Part shown: positions 44,586 through 51,716 of the stretch, piece after piece
How the letters are laid out: each line of letters opens with the position of its first letter
Numbering within the stretch: the first letter of the stretch is position 1
Source of the DNA: an uncultured Flavobacterium sp.
GTDB taxonomy: Bacteria; Bacteroidota; Bacteroidia; Flavobacteriales; Flavobacteriaceae
Assembly: GCA_913061465.1 (NCBI GenBank)
Contig: CAJXSU010000002.1
Location: 1 to 64,000, forward strand
Length of the DNA stretch: 64,000 nucleotides
Direction: 5' to 3'
The notes under the pieces: model-generated
Database searches by the model: none
Told to the model about the DNA's origin: nothing
The model's input: the letters and a program-made list of their open reading frames with translations, nothing else
Position numbers and translations under genes: made by a program

Positions 44586-45308
44586 TCACATTTTGAGATA
44601 AAAATCCTTAGTTAAATTTACATAGTCTTGTGTGTATATATGACGATCTTTCTCTATCACTAAAGTTGTTTCTTTTACCTCTTTCTGATAAAAAGAAAAT
44701 TCTAACATACTTCTTTTTATTTCTGAATTCTCAGTACCTCTAACTCTACACACCCTATTTAAAAATAATCTATATTTTCCAGCTAAGCTTACAAAAACTA
44801 CTTCTTCCTTAAAAGGGATAATAATTGTGAAAACACCTGAATCTGAGAGTATTTTTGATGTACCTTCTAATAAATCCTTAAATGACAACGCAGAAGTGAA
44901 TCTGGCTGTATTTCTTGATGTATTATTAGTCTCAAAATTATCATTATAAAATGGTGGATTTGAAATAATAAGGTCATATTCTTGTTCCTCTTCATTCATT
45001 TCCTCTGAATAATCTTGAAAAGAGCTATGATAGCAAAATAAGCGATCAGACCAATCTGATTTTTCAAAATTAGCAACATTCTGTTCATATGCATTAGGGT
45101 CAATCTCAACTGCATCAATAGTTTCAGCATCACTACGTTGAGCCATCATCAAAGACACTAAACCAGTTCCTGAACCCACATCTAAAATAGTATCTGGATA
45201 TGTTTCTAATGAACACCAAGCTCCTAAAAGTACGGCGTCTGTACCTACTTTCATAGCCGTTTTATCTTGATCAATGGAAAACTTCTTAAAATGAAATGGT
45301 TTATTCAT
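44586..45308 (-). CDS. trmN6: tRNA1(Val) (adenine(37)-N6)-methyltransferase
   Basis: A 240-residue N6-adenine methyltransferase of the YfiC/TrmN6 type. The SAM loop is LDVGSGTGL (42-50) and the catalytic NPPFY is residues 117-121. The KVGTDAVLLGAWC opening is characteristic. It would methylate A37 of tRNA-Val. It follows the tRNA-Ser and its terminator on the same strand, so it should have its own promoter. The alternative is another N6-adenine methyltransferase of the same family. Confidence 0.87.
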   Translation of the reverse strand: MNKPFHFKKFSIDQDKTAMKVGTDAVLLGAWCSLETYPDTILDVGSGTGLVSLMMAQRSDAETIDAVEIDPNAYEQNVANFEKSDWSDRLFCYHSSFQDYSEEMNEEEQEYDLIISNPPFYNDNFETNNTSRNTARFTSALSFKDLLEGTSKILSDSGVFTIIIPFKEEVVFVSLAGKYRLFLNRVCRVRGTENSEIKRSMLEFSFYQKEVKETTLVIEKDRHIYTQDYVNLTKDFYLKM

Positions 45309-45354
45309 TATAAATTATATTTTCAAAAGTAAACGTTTTATAAATTCAAAAATG

Positions 45355-45384
45355 AAAAACCCGCAACTATCGTTGCGAGTTTCT
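45355..45384 (-). terminator. Terminator after tRNA-Ser
   Basis: On the minus strand a stem with core CGCAAC and GTTGCG (plus positions 45362-45367 and 45372-45377) and loop GATA, extended by G-T and A-T pairs, is followed by five T. It begins within a few bases of the tRNA 3' end and ends the rpsP-rimM-tRNA transcript. Confidence 0.85.
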
Positions 45385-45388
45385 TTTG

Positions 45389-45476
45389 CAGAGAGGAAGG
45401 GATTCGAACCCTCGATACCCTTGAGAGGTATACACACTTTCCAGGCGTGCGCCTTCGACCACTCGGCCACCTCTCT
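45389..45476 (-). tRNA. tRNA-Ser (anticodon GGA)
   Basis: An 88-nt class II tRNA. The acceptor stem AGAGAGG pairs fully with CCTCTCT and the discriminator base is G. The D arm reads TGGCCGAGTGGTCGAAGGC, the anticodon loop is CTGGAAA with anticodon GGA, a long variable arm follows (CTCTCAAGGGTATCGA region), and the T loop is GGTTCGAATCC. CCA is not fully encoded; the next bases are CAAA. The first two tRNA bases are the A and G of the rimM stop codon TAG, so the tRNA must be cut out of the rimM message. A terminator follows directly. Confidence 0.97.
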
Positions 45477-46002
45477 AATTCAAATACAAGTCAACTAAAC
45501 CCTCCGGAGTTTTTACGTGTATTTGTTTGTTTTCTCTATCTATCTTTTTGATAAAATCATCAATCATTGGAATGAAAATCTCTACAGCTCCGTTCTCTAT
45601 TTCAAACATAGGCTGAGCAGCTTTATCATTAATGTAAACTAAAACACCAACATCTCCATGAATTTCATCAATAACATGAAACCCAATAATTTCATGAAAA
45701 TAAAATTGGTTCCCTTCTAGCTTAGGCAATAAACTTAATGGAAGATAAATTCCAGATTTCATTATAAAATCTGCTTCCTCTTCACTATTTACATCCTCAA
45801 AATGAACACGTAACATAGTGCCTCTACTCAACGAACTTTTTTTAATAAAAAATGGAACCAAATTGCCACCTAGGTCGACAAATACTGATTCCATATTTTT
45901 ATACAATTCAGGTTCATCAGTATCTAATTTGATAACGACTTCTCCTTTAAAACTATGTTTTTTTACGATATTGCCTAAATAAAAACAGTCTTGTTTACGC
46001 AT
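45475..46002 (-). CDS. rimM: Ribosome maturation factor RimM
   Basis: A 175-residue RimM. The N-terminal domain (about 1-85) opens with CFYLGNIVKKHSFKGEVVIKLDTDEPELY, and the PRC-barrel (about 92-170) includes FHEIIGFHVIDEIHGDVGVL and EIFIPMIDDFIKKID. It helps assemble the 30S head around S19. It follows rpsP by 17 nt, the usual pairing. Its TAG stop overlaps the start of tRNA-Ser by two bases, so RNase P cleavage would remove the last part of the stop codon from the message. Confidence 0.94.
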   Translation of the reverse strand: MRKQDCFYLGNIVKKHSFKGEVVIKLDTDEPELYKNMESVFVDLGGNLVPFFIKKSSLSRGTMLRVHFEDVNSEEEADFIMKSGIYLPLSLLPKLEGNQFYFHEIIGFHVIDEIHGDVGVLVYINDKAAQPMFEIENGAVEIFIPMIDDFIKKIDRENKQIHVKTPEGLVDLYLN

Positions 46003-46019
46003 ATCGATAAAAATTTTGC

Positions 46020-46646
46020 TTATTCAGCAGATTCCTCTTTTTTCTCTTCAGCAGCTTCTTCTGGAGCAACTACCTCTGGAGCAGCTTCTTCAGCAACTAC
46101 TTCTTCAGCAACTACTTCTGGAGCAGCTTCTTCAGCAACTACTTCTGGAGCAGCTTCTTCTGGAGCACCTTCTTCAGCAACTACTTCTTCAGCAACTTCT
46201 TCAACAGCAGCAGCAACTCTAGCTTCATTCACAGCTTTTTCTGCTTCTAAGGCTTTTGCTTTTGCTTCTGATTTTACTTTGGCTACGTTTTCTTCTTTAG
46301 AGGCTACTTTACCTGCTTTTTCTTCTAACCAAGCTTGAAATTTTTCTTCAGCTTGCTCTTCGGTTAAAGCACCCTTTCTAACACCACCAACTAAATGATT
46401 TTTAAGCATAGCTCCTTTGTAAGATAAAATAGTTTTTGCAGTATCTGTTGGTTGCGCTCCATCTTGTAACCATTTTACTGTACCATCAACATCTAAATTA
46501 ACAGTTGCTGGGTTTGTATTAGGATTATAAGTTCCTAATTTCTCTAAGTAACGACCATCTCTCTTTGCTCTTGCATCTGCAGCAACGATCCAATAAAAAG
46601 GTTTTCCTTTTTTTCCGTGTCTTTGTAATCTAATTTTTACTGACAT
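46020..46646 (-). CDS. rpsP: 30S ribosomal protein S16 with long acidic repetitive tail
   Basis: A 208-residue S16. The ribosomal core is residues 1 to about 85 (MSVKIRLQRHGKKGKPFYWIVAADARAKRDG onward), which is the whole protein in E. coli. About residues 86-140 form a charged, probably coiled-coil linker rich in K, E and A. From about 147 the chain is nearly pure A, E, V and P in repeating VVAEEAAPE units. Extended S16 proteins are known in Bacteroidota, but the repeat tail is long here. It is the first gene of rpsP-rimM-tRNA-Ser and has its own -7 box. Confidence 0.94.
   Translation of the reverse strand: MSVKIRLQRHGKKGKPFYWIVAADARAKRDGRYLEKLGTYNPNTNPATVNLDVDGTVKWLQDGAQPTDTAKTILSYKGAMLKNHLVGGVRKGALTEEQAEEKFQAWLEEKAGKVASKEENVAKVKSEAKAKALEAEKAVNEARVAAAVEEVAEEVVAEEGAPEEAAPEVVAEEAAPEVVAEEVVAEEAAPEVVAPEEAAEEKKEESAE
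46058..46215 (-). repeat. Tandem repeat encoding the S16 tail
   Basis: Imperfect units of 15 to 27 bases built from GCTGCTCC, AGAAGTAGTTGC and TGAAGAA blocks (minus strand), encoding VVAEE and AAPE. The register changes in multiples of three, so copy number can vary without breaking the frame. The plus strand of the same stretch gives an unrealistic glutamine-leucine ORF, which is only a shadow. Confidence 0.8.
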
Positions 46647-46713
46647 TTTTTTAATTTTTTAAGGTTCTCGACCTTGATTATTAATAATCTTACCATCTCG
46701 TGATAAGTGGGCG

Positions 46714-46721
46714 CAAATGTA
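46714..46721 (-). promoter_or_regulatory. Probable -7 promoter element for rpsP
   Basis: Read on the minus strand, TACATTTG fits TAnnTTTG. Transcription would start near 46707, leaving a leader of about 60 nt. Within the leader AAGGT and ACCTT (46661-46675) can form a small hairpin about 14 nt before the start codon. No known ribosomal-protein leader is recognised. Confidence 0.5.
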
Positions 46722-46782
46722 CGAAGTTTTTTGAAATTGACGAACTAATTAAACAATATCATTAAAAGGTAGTTGATAAACT

Positions 46783-46809
46783 AAAAAAGCCCCAAAAGGG
46801 GCTTTAATT
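46783..46809 (-). terminator. Terminator after the second sortilin-like gene
   Basis: AAAGCCCC (46786-46793) pairs with GGGGCTTT (46798-46805) around the loop AAAA. On the minus strand a T-run follows. The hairpin starts within five bases of the stop codon. Confidence 0.92.
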
Positions 46810-49800
46810 TTACTCTGTAAATTCTTCAAAAGTTTTTAGTTTAATATCCTTCTTAGATTTTATTTTTTTTGAAATCTTATTGAAGTCTTCTTTTGCTTTT
46901 GAATAACGATTTTCAACTATAAATAAAAATTCTAATTCAGAATTTGAGGGTTTGTCATAACTCCCAACAATTTTACTAAATAAATCTGCTAGTTTTTCTC
47001 TCAACTCAGGTTCAGCACTACCAACATAATTATCTCCAGTTGTAATGACTAAAGTTTTCTTTAGTTCATTTAATTTTAATTTTAGTTTGCTTTTTGTCTC
47101 AGGCGCTTTAATAAAAGCATCAATTTGATACACCATGTAAGCTAATTCTTCAGTCATTTTATACATCTTAGAAATGATATCATGTTTCATTTTTCTATCT
47201 GCTGAAGTTAAACCTGATCTCTCATCATAAACAATTTCAAAGGTATGCTCGTATGCTGCTTTACCTTTTGTTATAACTGCTGTATATGAACCTGCCTGGA
47301 CTCTTGGGGTTGTGAAACCACCAAATGCAAGGGTTTTTCCTTTAGCAACCTTAGGTTGTTTCATATTTCCAGACCAATTTACAATATTAATTCCTTTAGA
47401 TTTTCCAGGAGATAATTTAGAAACAACCTCTCCTTGACTATTCAAAATTTCCATACTCATCTTTCCAAATGTGTGACGTTTAGGTAATAAATATTTTATT
47501 TGAGGTGATCTGTTTGCATTTTCTCCAACAAATTGGGTTTCAGCTCCGAAACTACCTGAAAATCCACTTTCATCAGATAACTTCATCGGTTTAGAGCTAA
47601 AAAAGTGAAGTTTAGCTTTTAAAGCCTCAGTAGTGATTTCACGTAAGGGTGAAATATCATCAATGATAATGATACCTCTTCCGTGTGTTCCAAGAACCAA
47701 ATCATTTGTTTGTTTTTGAAGATCAATAAAATGAACGGCTACTGGTGGTACATTTTTTGTAAATTTCTCCCAATGATTACCTCCATCAGCAGTAATATAT
47801 AATCCGAATTCAGTTCCTAAAAATAATAAATTTTCATTTTCATAATCTTCTTGAATGTTTCTAGAGGTGCCTATAACATTGTCTGTAATTATATTAGACC
47901 AAGTCATTCCAAAATCTGATGTTTTGTAAACATAGGGTTGCATATCACCACTATTGTGACCATCAAAAACAGCATATGCTATTCCTTTCCCGTGAACACT
48001 TGCCTCTATATGATAGGTCCAAGTATTACTTGGTAGTCCTTTAATATTACTTACAACATTTTGCCAGTTTTTCCCACCATCTTTTGTCACTTGAACATTT
48101 CCATCATCTGTACCTACCCATATAACATTCTCATCTACGGGAGATTCTGCTATTGTAAAAATTGTTGTGTGGTTTTCTGCTCCAGAATTATCCATAGATA
48201 ACCCTCCAGAATCTGCCTGTTGTTGTTTAGTTCCATCATTAGTAGATAAATCAGGAGAAATTATTTCCCAAGTATCTCCCATATCTTCAGATTTGTGAAG
48301 AAACTGACTCCCCATGTAAAAACGATCAGGTTGATGAATACTAATAGCCATAGGGGCATTCCAGTTAAATCGTAAATCTTCATACCCTGCTAGCTCAAGA
48401 GGTTGAATTGTTTTAACTAATTTATTATCAACATCATATCTCCAAACATTCTCTGCACCTTGCATTTCTGAATAAATAATATTTTTTGTTGGGTGTTTTA
48501 ATACTCTAAAACCATCACCAGCTCCAATTGATTTCCAATCACCTGCATTAATTCCTCCGCTCGATGAGGAGGGCCCATACCAAGAACCGTTATCTTGAAG
48601 TCCTCCATAAATATTGTAAGGTTCTGCGTCATCAACACTTATTTGATAAAACTGTGATAAAGGTAAATTTTCCACAATTTCCATAGTTACACCTCCATTC
48701 CAAGAACGATATACACCTCCATCTGTTCCTGCGTAAATTCTGTCAGAATCATGAATATCGAATACTACATCATGGATATCGCTATGCATATTACCTAACG
48801 ATTTAAATGTTTTACCACCATCCTTAGAGATTGAACCAAAAAGACCACCTTTAACAACAACATCAGGATTTCTAGGATCTACAGTAATTCTTGAAAAATA
48901 AAATGGACGAACCGTAATTCCAAAATCATTATTTAATTGTTTCCAATTAGCTCCTGCATCATCACTTCTGTACAATCCTTTTTGTTTTGGGTCTTCTGCT
49001 TCAATTACTGTGTATAAAATATTAGCATCTGATGGAGCTACCGCAATAGCCAATCTACCTAATTGCCCATCGGGAAATCCGTTATGAATTTTATTCCAAG
49101 TTTTTCCTGCATCTATAGATTTATACAATGCACTATTCTCTCCACCAGAGGAAAAAGACCAAGCTGTTCTTCTGAACTCCCACATTGAAGCATAAAGAAT
49201 AGAAGGATTTTTTGGATCCATAGTCATATCCGCGGCTCCTGTTTTCTCATCTATATACAATATCTTTTCCCAAGTTTCTCCAGCATCAGAAGATTTATAT
49301 ACACCACGCTCGTCACTATCTGACCAAAGGGCACCCAGAACTGCCACATACACTTCTTTTGAGTTTTTTGGATTTACAATAATATTTGCAATACGTTCTG
49401 ATTTATCAAAACCAAGTTTTTTCCAATTAGAACCACCATCTATTGATTTATATAAACCGTCTCCGTACGAGACACTATTTCTTGTCCATGTTTCACCTGT
49501 TCCAACGTAAATTACATTATCAGGATCATTAGGGTCTATTGTCACAGCTCCAATAGATTGGCTGTGATCATCAAATATTGGATTAAAAGTAGTCCCTGCA
49601 TCATTCGATTTCCATACACCTCCACCCGCTGTTCCAGCGTAAATAATTTGATTATTAGTAGGGTGAACTTCCATATCATTTATTCGACCACTCATTAAAG
49701 CAGGTCCTATATGTCGTGCTCTTAAATCTCCAAATAAATTTTTCAAATTAATGGAAGATGAGTTTTGAGCGCCACTGCTAAAAGGCATCAAAGCCATTCC

Positions 49801-49827
49801 CAAAACTAAGATTATTAGTTTTTTCAT
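46810..49827 (-). CDS. Secreted VPS10/sortilin-like BNR-repeat protein (paralog 2)
   Basis: A 1005-residue exported protein with signal peptide MKKLIILVLGMALMPFSSGAQ. It is homologous along its length to the plus-strand protein at 34 kb: both begin with an RARHIGPALMSGRI or [13 protein letters not shown] type segment, carry a run of Asp-box repeats (SIDGGSNW, SSDAGETW, SIDAGKTW, SDDAGANW, TKDGGKNW, TSDFGMTW, TADGGNHW), have FYMGSQFLHKSEDMGDTWEIISPDLS or its counterpart, and end in a helical region. There is no T9SS sorting domain. The function is unknown; the beta-propeller suggests protein or glycan binding at the envelope. Confidence 0.82.
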   Translation of the reverse strand: MKKLIILVLGMALMPFSSGAQNSSSINLKNLFGDLRARHIGPALMSGRINDMEVHPTNNQIIYAGTAGGGVWKSNDAGTTFNPIFDDHSQSIGAVTIDPNDPDNVIYVGTGETWTRNSVSYGDGLYKSIDGGSNWKKLGFDKSERIANIIVNPKNSKEVYVAVLGALWSDSDERGVYKSSDAGETWEKILYIDEKTGAADMTMDPKNPSILYASMWEFRRTAWSFSSGGENSALYKSIDAGKTWNKIHNGFPDGQLGRLAIAVAPSDANILYTVIEAEDPKQKGLYRSDDAGANWKQLNNDFGITVRPFYFSRITVDPRNPDVVVKGGLFGSISKDGGKTFKSLGNMHSDIHDVVFDIHDSDRIYAGTDGGVYRSWNGGVTMEIVENLPLSQFYQISVDDAEPYNIYGGLQDNGSWYGPSSSSGGINAGDWKSIGAGDGFRVLKHPTKNIIYSEMQGAENVWRYDVDNKLVKTIQPLELAGYEDLRFNWNAPMAISIHQPDRFYMGSQFLHKSEDMGDTWEIISPDLSTNDGTKQQQADSGGLSMDNSGAENHTTIFTIAESPVDENVIWVGTDDGNVQVTKDGGKNWQNVVSNIKGLPSNTWTYHIEASVHGKGIAYAVFDGHNSGDMQPYVYKTSDFGMTWSNIITDNVIGTSRNIQEDYENENLLFLGTEFGLYITADGGNHWEKFTKNVPPVAVHFIDLQKQTNDLVLGTHGRGIIIIDDISPLREITTEALKAKLHFFSSKPMKLSDESGFSGSFGAETQFVGENANRSPQIKYLLPKRHTFGKMSMEILNSQGEVVSKLSPGKSKGINIVNWSGNMKQPKVAKGKTLAFGGFTTPRVQAGSYTAVITKGKAAYEHTFEIVYDERSGLTSADRKMKHDIISKMYKMTEELAYMVYQIDAFIKAPETKSKLKLKLNELKKTLVITTGDNYVGSAEPELREKLADLFSKIVGSYDKPSNSELEFLFIVENRYSKAKEDFNKISKKIKSKKDIKLKTFEEFTE

Positions 49828-49855
49828 ATTTCTAAATTTTTGTGATTGGTTGGTA

Positions 49856-49887
49856 AAAAAAAAGCCTAAATAATTTCATATAGGCTT
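49856..49887 (-). terminator. Terminator after the LolA-like gene
   Basis: AAGCCTA (49862-49868) pairs with TAGGCTT (49881-49887) across a 12-nt loop. The A-tract at 49856-49863 gives the T-run on the minus strand. It separates the LolA-like gene from the sortilin-like gene. Confidence 0.75.
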
Positions 49888-49906
49888 CTTTTTCTTAATC
49901 ATGTAT

Positions 49907-50674
49907 TTATTTTTTATTTCCTTCTTCAGTAATTTCTTCTGGAAATTTAAAAGCACTAGGATCTACAGTTGGGTTTAATTCAATTTTATCCATTGTAATA
50001 GGCTGGCCTCCTCCATCTTTAACTCCTTGAGTCATAGAAAACGGGAAATACATTCCTTCAACTTCTTGATAATCGCTTAGTTTTATTTCTGATATCATAC
50101 CTTTACCAGGCCCCATTCTAATTTCAGAATGTACAACAATAGGAACAAAATTTTCAGCATCAAAAAAATAGATACTTGAATTTTCTACCTCTTTACCGTC
50201 TACAGTCATCGGTTTTTTAGTCAATTTAATTTTAAAGGTTTCTGTTCCTTCTAAATCTTCTTTACCTAACAACTCTAATGTATATCCTTTCTCTTTATAA
50301 TTGTAAAAAGCATCAGGAAAATCTTGTGCTTGAAGCTTCATATTATCTGTAGACTCTTGATCACTTTTTTCGGCTTTTTGTGTTTGAAAATTAGTACTCC
50401 ACAATACCTCACCATCAAAAACCCCTTGTTTAAGCTCTATACCCTGAAAATTAATTACTGTCATTTGATTCCCATTTTTCAACTGAGTAATTTCCAATGG
50501 AATCTCCATTCCTCCTTGGTTAACTTTTGCACTCATCTTAATTCCCTCTATCTTTGCCCAGTTTTCAATACCTCCTGTATTTTCAAAATAATTTGCTATA
50601 ATTTCTTCAGCTGTTTGAGAGTTAACAGAAATACTTGCCGAAATGGTTAATACTAATAATAAAATTTTTTTCAT
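49907..50674 (-). CDS. Secreted LolA-like protein (outer membrane lipoprotein-sorting protein family)
   Basis: A 255-residue exported protein with signal peptide MKKILLLVLTISASISVNSQ and no lipobox. The mature part starts with TAEEIIANYFENTGGIENWAKIEGIKMSAKV. It alternates beta strands such as LEITQLKNGNQMTVINFQG, FKIKLTKKP and IYFFDAENFVPIVV, as in LolA/LolB-like lipid-binding folds. It is not the canonical LolA, whose gene context differs; many flavobacteria have several such proteins. A role in periplasmic lipid or lipoprotein handling is only an inference. It has its own terminator. Confidence 0.65.
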   Translation of the reverse strand: MKKILLLVLTISASISVNSQTAEEIIANYFENTGGIENWAKIEGIKMSAKVNQGGMEIPLEITQLKNGNQMTVINFQGIELKQGVFDGEVLWSTNFQTQKAEKSDQESTDNMKLQAQDFPDAFYNYKEKGYTLELLGKEDLEGTETFKIKLTKKPMTVDGKEVENSSIYFFDAENFVPIVVHSEIRMGPGKGMISEIKLSDYQEVEGMYFPFSMTQGVKDGGGQPITMDKIELNPTVDPSAFKFPEEITEEGNKK

Positions 50675-50776
50675 TTTAAAGTTTTTTTAATTTATACTAT
50701 GTTTAGACGTCTAATTTACATATTTGTTACAAAAAAATACTTGGTATTATAAACTTTAATTATTTTTATATACTTT

Positions 50777-51625
50777 ATGAGAATTCTAAAAAACTTTCCA
50801 ATTAAAGGTAAACACACCAAATCCATTATTACAGATTTGTATTTTAATAAAAATAATAAACAAAAACCATTGGTTATCTTTTGTCACGGATACAAAGGCT
50901 ATAAAGATTGGGGAGCATTTGACTTGATGTCTTCCAACTTTTTAAAAGCTGGGTTGGCTTTGGTGAAATTTAATTTTTCTCATAATGGCTGTACTCTAGA
51001 TCAACCCATTGATTTTCCTGATTTAGATGCCTTTGGAAACAATAACTACACAAAAGAATTAGATGATTTGGAAAGTATAATTGACTGGATTTGTACTACT
51101 GTAGAATTTAAAAACGAAATAGATACCAATAATATTACGCTAATTGGTCACTCTAGAGGTGGTGCAATAGCTATTATAAAGGCAGTAGAAAATAAAAAAA
51201 TAAAAAAATTAGTTACATGGGCTGCAGTATCTGATCTTGATAGAACTATGTTTCACGAGAGTACCGAATTAGATAAATGGAAAGAGGATGGAGTCTTGTA
51301 TGTTTTAAATGGAAGAACAAAACAAAAAATGCCACATTACCTTCAATTTTACTATAATTTTATAAAAAATAAAAAACGCTTATGTGTTGAGAATGCAGTA
51401 AAAAAAATGAGTATCCCACATCTAATAATTCATGGAGATAACGATTTATCTGTACCTTTTCTTCATGCACAAAATCTACACAAATGGAATACATTAAGTA
51501 AACTAATTGTTGTGCCGGAATCTAATCATGTTTTTGGTGCTTCACAACCTTGGACAAAAACAAAGCTCCCTGAAGATTTTAAGTTTGTAGTAGAAAAAAC
51601 TATAGCGTTTATTAACAGCCCTTAA
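50777..51625 (+). CDS. Cytoplasmic alpha/beta hydrolase
   Basis: A 282-residue alpha/beta hydrolase without a signal peptide. The oxyanion region is FCHGYKGYKDWG, the nucleophile is S126 in GHSRGG, the acid is likely the aspartate of IHGDNDLSVPF, and the base is the histidine of ESNHVFG. The HGYKGYKDWGAF segment recalls serine hydrolases related to acyl-peptide or dienelactone hydrolases. The substrate is unknown. dnaE follows after 91 nt on the same strand, and no terminator is evident between them. Confidence 0.83.
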   Translation: MRILKNFPIKGKHTKSIITDLYFNKNNKQKPLVIFCHGYKGYKDWGAFDLMSSNFLKAGLALVKFNFSHNGCTLDQPIDFPDLDAFGNNNYTKELDDLESIIDWICTTVEFKNEIDTNNITLIGHSRGGAIAIIKAVENKKIKKLVTWAAVSDLDRTMFHESTELDKWKEDGVLYVLNGRTKQKMPHYLQFYYNFIKNKKRLCVENAVKKMSIPHLIIHGDNDLSVPFLHAQNLHKWNTLSKLIVVPESNHVFGASQPWTKTKLPEDFKFVVEKTIAFINSP

Positions 51626-51716
51626 TTGTTAATAAAACCAAATAACTCTTAGAGTGTTTTTCTATCTCTTTTCACTATTTTTATTCTACTAATTTCTAAG
51701 CAAGAAATCCGCAACT

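Noticed and set aside
46016-46222. A plus-strand ORF of glutamine and leucine repeats, and a second one rich in A, S and T over the same stretch
   Set aside because: Both are out-of-frame shadows of the tandem repeat that encodes the acidic tail of ribosomal protein S16 on the minus strand.
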